From: a virus
IMG/VR virus record: IMGVR_UViG_3300027704_000177
Location: 1 to 22,621 of that record
DNA: 22,621 nucleotides
Direction: 5' to 3' (one strand)
Positions within the stretch are counted from its first letter, which is position 1; every line of letters begins with the position of its first letter. The position numbers and the translations under genes were made by a program. Below, one piece after another: positions 13,744-20,868 of this stretch. The notes below the pieces were generated by a model, which saw nothing but the letters and a program-made list of their open reading frames with translations, made no database searches and was not told the origin of the DNA.

Positions 13744-14103
13744 ATGACAATAACTACAACTTGGAACGTCAAAGATATGAAGCGTAAGGACTCAGACGGG
13801 GGTGTATTTCTCGTCAACTGGTCACTAACCGCAGAAAGCGATGGAACCCCATCGTACTCAGCACAAGAAGGTGGCAAGTTACGTTGCACTGCTGATCCTT
13901 CTGCTTCAGATTACATAGCATATGCAGACCTAACAGAAGCTAATGTGCTTGGCTGGATTTACAGTAGTCTAATTCAAAAAAAAGAAGATGGCTCAAATGA
14001 AACCGCCGCTGAAGCAAAAGCTCGTATAGAAGCAGAACGTACAGCAAAGGTGCAGGGTCAGATAGATCGTGCTACTGCAAACTCCACGGGCGTACCTTGG
14101 TAA
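13744..14103 (+). CDS. Small conserved phage protein, cyanophage DUF7936-like (119 aa)
   Basis: AAAGGAG lies 9 bases before the ATG. The first half is a beta domain (TTTWNVKDMKRKDSDGGVFL then VNWSLTAES), the middle has 'YIAYADLTEANVLGWIYSSL', and the C-terminus is a charged helix (EAKARIEAERTAKVQGQIDR). The order 'W-V--M-----DG---V-W-V---DG---------G------Y-P---LTE--VIGWV' is that of a small protein family common in cyanophage and other marine phage tail regions (recalled as DUF7936). Function is unknown. It follows the tail fibre by 27 bases and precedes a second small protein, so it is transcribed with the tail genes. The family name is from memory and should be treated as tentative. Confidence 0.7.
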   Translation: MTITTTWNVKDMKRKDSDGGVFLVNWSLTAESDGTPSYSAQEGGKLRCTADPSASDYIAYADLTEANVLGWIYSSLIQKKEDGSNETAAEAKARIEAERTAKVQGQIDRATANSTGVPW

Positions 14104-14136
14104 TTTAATTTTAACCCCCAACCAAAGGAGATCACA

Positions 14137-14361
14137 ATGGCTGAGAAAAAAACAAACACCATTACGATCAATGATAAATCTTACACTGAAGACCAACTAA
14201 ATGACACCCAGAAGGTAATGGTGAACCACATTTCTGACTTAGATCGAAAGATTGGCTCTGCTAATTTTAACATTGACCAGCTAAAAATGGGACGCATGGC
14301 ATTTATGAACACGCTGACCGCATCGCTAGAAGTTGAAAAGAGTACAGAAGAGGAATCATGA
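14137..14361 (+). CDS. Small helical phage protein, DUF6447-like (74 aa)
   Basis: AAAGGAG is 8 bases before ATG 14137. The product begins with a small beta unit (NTITINDKSYTEDQLNDTQK) and continues as a long helix (MVNHISDLDRKIGSANFNID, then QLKMGRMAF) ending in an acidic tail. This 'ITI-GK-Y----L-D--K--V-HI--LD-KI----F---QL-MG--AF---L' pattern matches small phage proteins recalled as DUF6447, seen beside tail and lysis genes in marine phages. No function is known; a coiled-coil partner or structural role is possible. Its stop overlaps the start of the following gene (ATGA at 14358-14361), linking it to the lysis cassette. Confidence 0.75.
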   Translation: MAEKKTNTITINDKSYTEDQLNDTQKVMVNHISDLDRKIGSANFNIDQLKMGRMAFMNTLTASLEVEKSTEEES

Positions 14362-14519
14362 AGCTAGAGGAGCTAAGTCGTAGGTTGACCGTTGTAGAAG
14401 TTCAATTAGAAGAACGCTGGAAAGAAACGATCCTTAGAATAAAAAGGATCGAGGCTATTCTAATTGGTGTTGCTGGTACGATAATAGTCCTCCTTGCCAA
14501 TATAGTTTGGAGAATGTGA
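14358..14519 (+). CDS. Small coiled-coil/one-TM protein, XhlA-type lysis accessory or holin candidate (53 aa)
   Basis: The product has a charged amphipathic helix (MKLEELSRRLTVVEVQLEER then WKETILRIKRIEA) followed by one hydrophobic helix at residues 34-51 (ILIGVAGTIIVLLANIVW) and a two-residue end. This order, cytoplasmic coiled coil then C-terminal membrane anchor, is that of XhlA-like phage proteins which work with holins at the inner membrane. The gene is short enough to be missed by automated calling. The start overlaps the previous stop (ATGA), and the next gene begins immediately after its stop. Its position at the front of the nuclease, holin and endolysin genes supports a lysis role, though this is inferred from topology and context. 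Confidence 0.75.
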   Translation: MKLEELSRRLTVVEVQLEERWKETILRIKRIEAILIGVAGTIIVLLANIVWRM

Positions 14520-14912
14520 ATGTATGAGTACGCCATCAAGCAAGTTGTTAAGGTTGTAGATGGCGATACCATAGATATCATTATTGACCTTGGCTTTGAC
14601 CTCACAAAAAAAGAACGAGTAAGACTAGCTGGTATCGACACGCCAGAAAGTAGAACCAGAGATCTAGAGGAGAAAGAGCTTGGCTTAGAGGCTAAAGCCT
14701 TTCTCGCTCGAAGATTAGAAGATGGAATGATTTCTGGTCTGAAGGTTAAAACAGAAAAAGATGGCAAGTATGGAAGAATGCTTGGCTGGATTATTTGTGG
14801 TCAGACCAACATAAACGAAGAAATGGTTTATAGAGGTTATGCTTGGGAGTATGACGGAGGAACCAAGAAAAAAGATCTGGAAGAATTAAGATCTAAGAGG
14901 GTTAAGCAATGA
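14520..14912 (+). CDS. Staphylococcal-nuclease-fold (thermonuclease) endonuclease
   Basis: A 130-residue protein of the SNase family, which cleaves DNA and RNA with Ca2+ through an OB fold. It shows VKVVDGDTIDI (residues 10-20), RVRLAGIDTPESR (33-45), KYGRMLGWI (83-91) and NEEMVYRGYAWEY (99-111). The catalytic Arg-Glu-Arg set is present as R35, E43 and R86, and metal ligands as D16 and D40, so it should be active. No signal peptide is seen, so it acts in the cytoplasm unless released at lysis. It lies between two membrane-protein genes of the lysis cassette, starting directly after one and overlapping the next by four bases. It may help degrade host nucleic acid or reduce lysate viscosity; that role is inference. 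Confidence 0.92.
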   Translation: MYEYAIKQVVKVVDGDTIDIIIDLGFDLTKKERVRLAGIDTPESRTRDLEEKELGLEAKAFLARRLEDGMISGLKVKTEKDGKYGRMLGWIICGQTNINEEMVYRGYAWEYDGGTKKKDLEELRSKRVKQ

Positions 14913-15310
14913 GTTTGATTAGTTCTTTGATTGGTCCTGTTTCAGGCATTTTAGATAAGGTAATTCCCGATTCTGACATGAAAGCCAAGCTGGCCCATGA
15001 AATAGCCACGATGAGCGACAATCATGCTCAACAGGCTCTCTTAGCACAGTTAGAGATAAACAAGGCTGAAGCAGCCTCTGGTAGCTTGTTTAAAGGTGGT
15101 TGGAGGCCATTCATTGGATGGACATCTGGAGTTGCGTTTGCCTACCACTTTGTACTGCAACCCCTGTTAGTCTTTGTTTTAACAGCATCTGGAGTGGATT
15201 TACCTGAATTGCCTGAATTTGATATGTCTACACTCCTCACAGTTCTAGGTGGGATGTTAGGAATTGGCGGTTTACGTTCATATGAAAAGACCAAAGGATT
15301 AACAAAATGA
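14909..15310 (+). CDS. Holin of the 3TM/GTA-type family
   Basis: A 133-residue protein with an N-terminal helical region and the signature FKGGWRPFIGWTSGVAFAYH at residues 61-80, the opening of the first membrane helix (about 68-93), followed by a loop with DLPELPEFDM and a second hydrophobic helix at about 108-123 (TLLTVLGGMLGIGGL), ending RSYEKTKGLTK. The GWRPFIGW plus GMLGIGGLRSYEK-KG signature is that of the Pfam family of three-helix holins found in phages and gene transfer agents (PF11351). It should form inner-membrane lesions that release the endolysin and trigger lysis. ATGA overlaps join it to the nuclease before and the small HeH-type gene after, so these are translated as one unit. 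Confidence 0.9.
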   Translation: MSLISSLIGPVSGILDKVIPDSDMKAKLAHEIATMSDNHAQQALLAQLEINKAEAASGSLFKGGWRPFIGWTSGVAFAYHFVLQPLLVFVLTASGVDLPELPEFDMSTLLTVLGGMLGIGGLRSYEKTKGLTK

Positions 15311-15624
15311 ATGATATTGAAATGTTTCACGTTGGAGAAAATGAAGACGGAAATAAACTTTACAATCTTCGATATGTCAAAGGTGGTATGTCTTTGCCAA
15401 CGCCTTCAATGACAGAGGCTCAAGCTCTTGCAAGAATTAATGGCACTGAAGTTGAGATTGTATCAGTCAAGCCTGTTGAAGAAGTTGTTACAATCGTGCC
15501 AGATTACAAAACAATGAATAAAATAGAGTTAGAAGCTCTAATGAGAAAACACGACATAGAACTCGATAGACGCAAATCCAAGGCAGATCTATTAGCTGAA
15601 GTAGACGCTTTCTTTAAGGGTTAA
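15307..15624 (+). CDS. Small protein with C-terminal HeH/LEM-like helix motif (105 aa)
   Basis: The N-terminal half (residues 1-55) is a small alpha/beta domain (YNLRYVKGGMSLPTPSMTEA and 'ALARINGTEVEIVSV'), and residues 67-103 form a compact helix-extended-loop-helix of the HeH/LEM/SAP type (YKTMNKIELEALMRKHDIEL, then DRRKSKADLLAEVDAFF). Such motifs bind DNA or protein partners and are common at the ends of small phage structural proteins. The two parts are joined by a Val/Glu-rich linker. It sits between holin and endolysin with a four-base overlap upstream and a 4-base gap downstream. Its job in this cassette is not known; attachment of a virion or DNA component is possible. Confidence 0.75.
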   Translation: MNDIEMFHVGENEDGNKLYNLRYVKGGMSLPTPSMTEAQALARINGTEVEIVSVKPVEEVVTIVPDYKTMNKIELEALMRKHDIELDRRKSKADLLAEVDAFFKG

Positions 15625-15628
15625 ATAA

Positions 15629-16249
15629 ATGAGTGACGCACTAAAATCGCTTCAGGCAAAATGTGGGTGTTCTTCAATAGATGGATCGTTTGGTCCTAAT
15701 ACTGCTCGTGCAATAGTTAAGCACTATGAACTCTCTCCAGAGCGTGGAGCACATTTGCTAGGTCAAGTTGTGCATGAGAGTGGCTCATTTAAGTTAACAA
15801 AAGAAAACCTAAACTATTCTGCTGAATCAATGATGCGTGTCTGGCCTAGTCGCTTTCCAACAAAAGAAAGTGCAGAGCCATATGCCCGAAACCCAAAGGC
15901 ATTAGCAGAAAACGTGTATTTTGGACGCATGGGTAATGACACAAAAGAAAAAGCTAGTCTGTACATAGGTCGAGGATTCTTACAATTAACTGGCTATAAT
16001 AACGTCAAAGCCTTTGCCAGTGATATGGGCTTGCCTGAAGTTATGGAAGATCCGTCACTATTGGAAAAAGAATACGCAATGGATACAGCCATCTGGTTTT
16101 TCCAAAAAAACAATTTGTGGAAAATTTGTGATGAAGGTGTTAATGATAGTGTAGTCAAGAAACTAACAAAAAAAATAAATGGCGGTTACACTGGTTTAGA
16201 TCATCGAATTAAAGAGACAAATAAAATATACGAGTGGGTTAAGGTTTAA
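15629..16249 (+). CDS. GH19-type endolysin (chitinase-fold lysozyme)
   Basis: A 206-residue peptidoglycan hydrolase of glycoside hydrolase family 19, cleaving the glycan backbone of the host wall at lysis. The catalytic pair is E50 in HLLGQVVHESGSF and E59 in KENLNYSAESM, nine residues apart as in this family. Other hallmarks are YARNPKALAENVYFGRMGND at about 85-104 and GRGFLQLTGYNNVKAF at 114-129. The first 30 residues (LQAKCGCSSIDGSFGPNTAR) resemble the end of a peptidoglycan-binding-type repeat and may be part of the fold. No signal peptide is seen, consistent with release through the holin encoded just upstream. AAGGG lies 8 bases before the start. Confidence 0.95.
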   Translation: MSDALKSLQAKCGCSSIDGSFGPNTARAIVKHYELSPERGAHLLGQVVHESGSFKLTKENLNYSAESMMRVWPSRFPTKESAEPYARNPKALAENVYFGRMGNDTKEKASLYIGRGFLQLTGYNNVKAFASDMGLPEVMEDPSLLEKEYAMDTAIWFFQKNNLWKICDEGVNDSVVKKLTKKINGGYTGLDHRIKETNKIYEWVKV

Positions 16250-18364
16250 ATGACATTACAGCTATTACAGTTCAAAGCAGGAATAGTGAAAGACATCACA
16301 GAGTATTCTGCTGGTAAGAACGGACCATTCTGGGTTGACGGAGATCTTGTGAGATTTCGTAATGGCTACCCCACAAAAATTGGTGGCTGGCAAAAAGATG
16401 CAATCAGCCAGACAGATTCTGCTGGAACTGTAACAAGCACTGAGACAACTCCACAGGGCATAGCTCGCAAGATGATTAACTGGCGAGCCATAACTGATGG
16501 TGAAGACAGAATTGCTGTAGGCACTCACAACCACCTTTATATTATCCAAGACCAAGTTCTCTATGATATTACACCTCTCAGAGACAAGACAGATGCATCC
16601 AGCGCAACTTCTGAGGCTCTAGACAATAGCGAGACAGCAATAGACCTTGTAAGTGTTTCAGGATTTAAGACTGCTGGTGCTATTAAGATTGGCTCTGAAA
16701 TAATAACTTACACAGGAATAAGCACATTAACTCTGACTGGCTGTACTAGGGGAACTAACAGCACTTCAGCTGCAGCCCATGACAGTGGCGCTGTTGCAAC
16801 TCAAGTATTGATTGCTCCGATAACAACAGCGAATACAACCACAACTTTAACAATAACTGATAGTGGACATGGGGCAGCTGTCGGTGACTTTGTTGTATTT
16901 AGTGGGGCTGCTGCTGTCGGTGGAGTGACTGCTGAAAACTTAAACAGGAAAGCTGGTTACCAAATAACATCAAAGACTGCTAATACATACACAGTGACCT
17001 CTCCAACTGCAGCTACAAGCACAGCGACAGGTGGTGGCAATGCAGTTGTCATAAGCTATCTTGTCGGAATTGCTGGTGGTTTAGGAACTCAGAGCTCAGA
17101 CCCAGCATTAGGTTGGGGTGTTGGAGGTTGGGGGCAAGAGGCATGGAATGAGCCTAGATCTGCATCAGAGTCTGATGTTAATCTAACCAACTCCTCTTGG
17201 AATTTAAATCTCTGGGGAGAAGACCTAATCGCAACTATTCGTGGCGGCGGTATCTTCTATTGGTCAGTATCCAGCACAGTCTCAACCAGAGCTGTCTTGG
17301 TTTCATCTCTCTCTGGAGCACTAAGTGTCCCAGCCATTGCCACAGTAACCACAGTGTCATTCCCTGATCGTCACTTTATCGCTGGTGGATGTACTGAGTA
17401 TGCAGGTGGTGGAAACTTAGATGAAATGCTTATTCGGTGGTCTGATCAGGAAGACTTTACTGACTTTGGTCCCACCTCAACAAATAGTGCAGGTGACCAG
17501 AGACTAGAAGTTGGTACTAAAATTGTATCTATGGTGAGTGCAAGAGAAGAGACACTTATATCCACAGATGCTGCTGTGTACGGCATGACGTTTGTCGGAC
17601 CACCATTTATATTTAGCTTCAGGTTACTGGCTACTGATTGTGGTGCAGCTGGTCTGAATACCATGATATCAATTGATGGTAATGTCTTTTGGATGGGCAA
17701 GAGAAACTTTTTTGCCTATGATGGTGTCGTAAAAGAGCTTCCTTCCTCAGTGCAATACTACGTCTTTGATCGTATGCAGAAACGCTATATCGACAAGGTC
17801 GTGGTGGGGCATTCGAAGGCTTTTAAAGAAGTGACTTGGTGGTATGTGTCTAATGACAATACTGCTGGAACCACAAATCCCGAAAACGACAGCTATGTTA
17901 CATACAACTATGCTGAAGCAGCCTGGTCAATTGGAACTATGGATAGAACAGCTTGGCAAGATTCTTTTGGCTCTAGGACAGTTCCCTTTGCCTTTGATCC
18001 CAGTGGATTGCTTTACAACCACGAGACTGGAACCAGTGACAATGGATCTGCCATGAACTCATTTATCGAGAGCTCACCAAGCGAAATACCAAATACTGGT
18101 GAGAATTTATATTTAGTTGATAAGGTCATACCTGACGTAACAATGACATCAAATACATCTCTGTCGATGTTTATAAATACACGAAAATATCCAAACGCAA
18201 CTGAGGTTGTGAAAGGTCCATTTACCATAACCAGTTCGACAGCAAAAATTAGCACGAGAGCTAAAGGTCGGCAAATGAGTGTGAAGTTGCAGAGTTCTGG
18301 AACTCTGGATGACTGGAGCTTGGGAACTTTTAGAGTTAATGCACGAGAGGATGGATTGAGATGA
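16250..18364 (+). CDS. Tail nozzle/stabilisation-type protein (704 aa)
   Basis: The N-terminus (LQFKAGIVKDITEYSAGKNG, then PFWVDGDLVRFRNGYPTKIG with GWQK) is the signature of large podovirus tail proteins related in layout to P22 gp10 and T7 gp12, beta-propeller rings at the tip of the short tail. Residues about 120-270 are an inserted region with a module having IKIGSEIITYTGISTLTLTG followed by CTRGTNSTSAAAH, recurrent in phage tail proteins. A Trp/Gly-rich stretch (ALGWGVGGWGQEAW) and propeller-like blades follow (GGIFYWS, DEMLIRWSDQEDFTDF, VFWMGKRNFFAYDG, VTYNYAEAAWSIGT). The start abuts the endolysin stop, and the end overlaps the next gene (ATGA). Tail-tip function is likely; the match to a specific family is by motif only. 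Confidence 0.75.
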   Translation: MTLQLLQFKAGIVKDITEYSAGKNGPFWVDGDLVRFRNGYPTKIGGWQKDAISQTDSAGTVTSTETTPQGIARKMINWRAITDGEDRIAVGTHNHLYIIQDQVLYDITPLRDKTDASSATSEALDNSETAIDLVSVSGFKTAGAIKIGSEIITYTGISTLTLTGCTRGTNSTSAAAHDSGAVATQVLIAPITTANTTTTLTITDSGHGAAVGDFVVFSGAAAVGGVTAENLNRKAGYQITSKTANTYTVTSPTAATSTATGGGNAVVISYLVGIAGGLGTQSSDPALGWGVGGWGQEAWNEPRSASESDVNLTNSSWNLNLWGEDLIATIRGGGIFYWSVSSTVSTRAVLVSSLSGALSVPAIATVTTVSFPDRHFIAGGCTEYAGGGNLDEMLIRWSDQEDFTDFGPTSTNSAGDQRLEVGTKIVSMVSAREETLISTDAAVYGMTFVGPPFIFSFRLLATDCGAAGLNTMISIDGNVFWMGKRNFFAYDGVVKELPSSVQYYVFDRMQKRYIDKVVVGHSKAFKEVTWWYVSNDNTAGTTNPENDSYVTYNYAEAAWSIGTMDRTAWQDSFGSRTVPFAFDPSGLLYNHETGTSDNGSAMNSFIESSPSEIPNTGENLYLVDKVIPDVTMTSNTSLSMFINTRKYPNATEVVKGPFTITSSTAKISTRAKGRQMSVKLQSSGTLDDWSLGTFRVNAREDGLR

Positions 18365-18540
18365 GTGGCGTAGGAGGTCATTTAAGGCTACCCAGTCCAC
18401 CAAGGGACTACGAGCAAGGCTATATGGCTCGCCTGACCAATACCCTTGAGATTGACAAGCAAATGACTTACTTCGCAGCTGACTCTGCGTTGAATAATGT
18501 TGTTGAACAGGCAGAAGCTACAGCGTGGTTTATGGCATAA
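18361..18540 (+). CDS. Small phage protein (59 aa)
   Basis: A 59-residue protein (MSGVGGHLRLPSPPRDYEQG ...) with a Pro-rich opening followed by one helix (QGYMARLTNTLEIDKQM) and a short Ala-rich end. The 'LP-PP--Y-----A-L---LE---' pattern is typical of tiny proteins found beside tail genes in marine phages, with no known function. It is coupled to the preceding gene by an ATGA overlap, and its TAA is followed immediately by the next ATG. Automated callers may skip it because of its length, but the tight packing argues that it is real. Confidence 0.7.
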   Translation: MSGVGGHLRLPSPPRDYEQGYMARLTNTLEIDKQMTYFAADSALNNVVEQAEATAWFMA

Positions 18541-18870
18541 ATGGCAAATAATTATAAAAATAAAAAACTAGACTTAACAACCACAAACGCGACTGTGCTC
18601 TATACTTGTCCAAACGCCACTTCTGGATTAGTTAAATCAATTCTAGTATCAGAAGATAGTGGGAATGCAGACACCATAACTGTAACGATTACGGATGCTG
18701 AATCTACCCCAGCTACATTTAGTTTGTTTAAGGTTAAGGCAGTGGCTGCAAATACCACTATAGAATTATTAACAGCACCTTTAGTGGTACAGGAAAACGA
18801 GATTTTAAAAGTAACAGCTGCTACTGCGAACAGGCTCCACGTTGTGGCTAGTCTGTTAGAAGTAAGTTAA
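18541..18870 (+). CDS. Small beta-sandwich-like virion protein (109 aa)
   Basis: The sequence is a run of short strands (LTTTNATVLYTCPNATSGLV, then KSILVSEDSGNADTITVTIT, and ENEILKVTAATANRLHVVAS), the pattern of small phage virion proteins that fold as a single beta sandwich. It has no signal peptide, no membrane segment and no catalytic motif. It resembles in style the second half of the structural protein at 8225, though I see no close sequence match. It is located between a tail-tip gene and a glycine-zipper gene and starts with no gap after the preceding stop, so it is likely a minor virion component; this is inference. Confidence 0.7.
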   Translation: MANNYKNKKLDLTTTNATVLYTCPNATSGLVKSILVSEDSGNADTITVTITDAESTPATFSLFKVKAVAANTTIELLTAPLVVQENEILKVTAATANRLHVVASLLEVS

Positions 18871-18881
18871 AGGAGAGTATT

Positions 18882-20084
18882 ATGGCACACATAGCAGGAC
18901 ATCCCCAAATAGGTGCAACGCCAGTAGATGACGGAACTGATAATCCACAGACATTTAAGTATGACCTGTATTCTCTGAAACAAAATACTCCAGACTTAGG
19001 TGGGAAAAAGCTCCAAGACGTTTATGGTCGAGGATCTATGCCATCTTACCAGTGGCTTGAAACTATCAAGACTGGAGAGGCTACTTACACTGACACAAGT
19101 GCTGCAGATCGAGCACTGTTAGCTAAAGCAAAAGCTGACTACGATGCAGCTGGTGGTTCTAGTTCTGGGTTGGAAAACCCTATGGACATAATAATGGCAG
19201 AAGTCACTCCTGTAGCTGCACAACTTGGCGAAGGTATTGGAGCAAGTATTGCTACTAGTGGTTTTTCTGGAAAATCTATTTATGAAGGTCTTCCATTTGT
19301 AGAAGGAGCAATGGACGTTCCAGATAAATTTACTAGCTTTGGAGCTCTTAAAAGCACACCAACTACGGTTGATAGTTTTGATGCCTTAAAAACAGCTGGA
19401 ATGAAAGATGGATTAATAGAGACAGCTAATATTCCAGAGGGAATTGATGTAGATAAACTTGGTGGTGTTACTGGTGCAAGTGTAGCTGATGGTGGTTTTT
19501 TACAAGGTGGAAGTTTTCTTGATAATTTGAATTTAAGTAAAGACCTTGGAATGCAAAACTTTAAAAGTGCAGCAGGTGGAGCTGTCGGTAACTTCGCTGT
19601 CCAACTTGCTCTAGGTCAAGATCCAGTAAAGGCTGCTAAATCAGCAGGGGCTGGTGCTATTGGTAAAATGCTTGGAACGGCAATAGGTGGACCAATCGGT
19701 GGCTTTATCGGTGGTGCTCTAGGTAGCATTCTTGGTGGAAGAGTAATCTGTAATGAACTTATGCGTCAGGGATTGCTCACAAGGAAAGAAGTAATCCTAG
19801 ACTATCGCTTTACCAGAGATTATTTAACTCCAACCCATGTCAATGGATATCATGTGTGGGCTGTGTGGATGGTTAAGCAAATGCGTAAGGGTAAGTTCGT
19901 CAAGTTCTGGAAGCACGTTGCAGGACATCGAGCTAATGAAATTGCTTATATATATGGTCAAAGAGATACACCTGACTATCTGGGCAAAGTATACAGGAAA
20001 ATTCTAGAGCCAACTTGTTGGGTTGTAGGTTCTTTCTGTAAGGTAACAGACTGGTCAGTTCTTTATAAACAAAAGGAGATATAA
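18882..20084 (+). CDS. Glycine-zipper virion protein, probable ejection/internal protein (400 aa)
   Basis: AAAGGAG precedes the start. The first 250 residues are polar, Gly/Ser/Thr-rich and without a known domain. Residues 261-286 form a glycine zipper (MLGTAIGGPIGGFIGGALGS and following residues), a motif that inserts in or spans membranes. A conserved-looking C-terminal domain follows from 287: RVICNELMRQGLLTRKEVIL, YHVWAVWMVKQMRKGKFVKF, the ANEIAYIYGQRDT element and PTCWVVGSFCKVTDWSVLY. This zipper plus 'VIC-EL-RQGLL' layout recurs in many phage virion proteins thought to act in genome delivery through the envelope. The mechanism is not proven; ejection pore or membrane attachment is my inference. 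Codon use is normal for the window. Confidence 0.75.
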   Translation: MAHIAGHPQIGATPVDDGTDNPQTFKYDLYSLKQNTPDLGGKKLQDVYGRGSMPSYQWLETIKTGEATYTDTSAADRALLAKAKADYDAAGGSSSGLENPMDIIMAEVTPVAAQLGEGIGASIATSGFSGKSIYEGLPFVEGAMDVPDKFTSFGALKSTPTTVDSFDALKTAGMKDGLIETANIPEGIDVDKLGGVTGASVADGGFLQGGSFLDNLNLSKDLGMQNFKSAAGGAVGNFAVQLALGQDPVKAAKSAGAGAIGKMLGTAIGGPIGGFIGGALGSILGGRVICNELMRQGLLTRKEVILDYRFTRDYLTPTHVNGYHVWAVWMVKQMRKGKFVKFWKHVAGHRANEIAYIYGQRDTPDYLGKVYRKILEPTCWVVGSFCKVTDWSVLYKQKEI

Positions 20085-20086
20085 TT

Positions 20087-20431
20087 ATGGCTGAAGAAAT
20101 GAATATGGACGAAATGGGTGAAAGACCACCAATGCCAGAGATGGATGGTGCAAACATGGTAAGGCAAATGCCACAAGAGGCACGAGCAAGGCTTATGCAA
20201 CCCTCTGAGGAGATTGGTGCAGTTCTTGTCGCTCGTATAGCTAACATGGAACGAGAAGAGCTTATAATGCTTGATCAGGCTATAACTCCAGACGTTGCTA
20301 GAGTTCTGGTTAAGTTGCTTCCTGAATTACAACAAATCATATCTCAAATGTCTCAAGCACCTCAACAGGGTCAAGCACCTCAAATGGCTGCACCTGAAGA
20401 GCAAATGGGAGCCCTTGGCGATATGGGATGA
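20087..20431 (+). CDS. Met-rich small phage protein (114 aa)
   Basis: AAGGAGAT lies 6 bases before the ATG. The N-terminus is Met/Glu/Pro-rich (MAEEMNMDEMGERPPMPEMD). The middle has a helical hairpin (EEIGAVLVARIANMEREELI, then MLDQAITPDVARVLVKLLPE), and the end is a Gln/Met/Pro/Ala-rich low-complexity tail. The 'L--RI--M--EEL--LD--I--D-A-VL-KLLPEL' pattern is one I have seen in small proteins next to virion genes of marine phages. No function is known. Its stop overlaps the acetyltransferase start (ATGA). It is coupled to and probably made with the glycine-zipper protein upstream. Confidence 0.75.
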   Translation: MAEEMNMDEMGERPPMPEMDGANMVRQMPQEARARLMQPSEEIGAVLVARIANMEREELIMLDQAITPDVARVLVKLLPELQQIISQMSQAPQQGQAPQMAAPEEQMGALGDMG

Positions 20432-20868
20432 TAATACGGAGAGCTGTGCCAGAAGATGTCTCAGAGATACATAAAATGCTGATTGATATGTATAGCAGAA
20501 TTGAAATTCCTGCCTCGCCACTGAGCGAGAAAAAGGTATTGGATGTCGTGAAGTCAGCAATGGAAAAAGGCATAGTTATTGTTGCGGAAGTTGAGGGAAA
20601 GATTATTGGGTCACTTGGCGGTATGGCAAATTCCGATTGGTGGTCAGAGCAAAAGCACCTAAGTGACATTTGGTTTTATGTCTCTCCAGACAAGCGAAAT
20701 TCTCGTGCAGCGGTTAAATTGGTAAAGTGCTTTATTAAAATTGGAAAAGAGATTAAGATGAAAGTCAAGCTAGGACATTATTATTCTGGAGATATTGAAA
20801 GAAAAGATAAGTTCTTTGATAGGCTTGGTTTTGTAAAGGCTGGATCTTTATATACGGAGGTGAATTAA
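20428..20868 (+). CDS. GNAT-family N-acetyltransferase (146 aa)
   Basis: The product begins MIIRRAVPEDVSEIHKMLID, the typical first strand and helix of GNAT enzymes, which transfer acetyl from acetyl-CoA to an amine. Strand beta-4/motif A is IWFYVSPDKRNSRAAVKLVK at residues 81-100, where the usual R/Q-x-x-G-x-G/A pyrophosphate loop reads RNSRAA, so one glycine is replaced. Motif B is FFDRLGFVKAGSLY at 129-142. Proteins of this kind with 'WWS----L-DIWF-V-P-HR-S-A---L' occur in marine phage structural clusters. Substrate is unknown; a virion or host protein is possible given its place between two virion genes. GGAGG before the following gene lies inside its 3' end. Confidence 0.88.
   Translation: MIIRRAVPEDVSEIHKMLIDMYSRIEIPASPLSEKKVLDVVKSAMEKGIVIVAEVEGKIIGSLGGMANSDWWSEQKHLSDIWFYVSPDKRNSRAAVKLVKCFIKIGKEIKMKVKLGHYYSGDIERKDKFFDRLGFVKAGSLYTEVN

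Noticed and set aside
14104-14136. Possible terminator in the gap before the 74-residue gene
   Set aside because: The CCCCC and AAAGGAG runs do not form a stem of useful length and there is no T run; it only supplies a ribosome-binding site.
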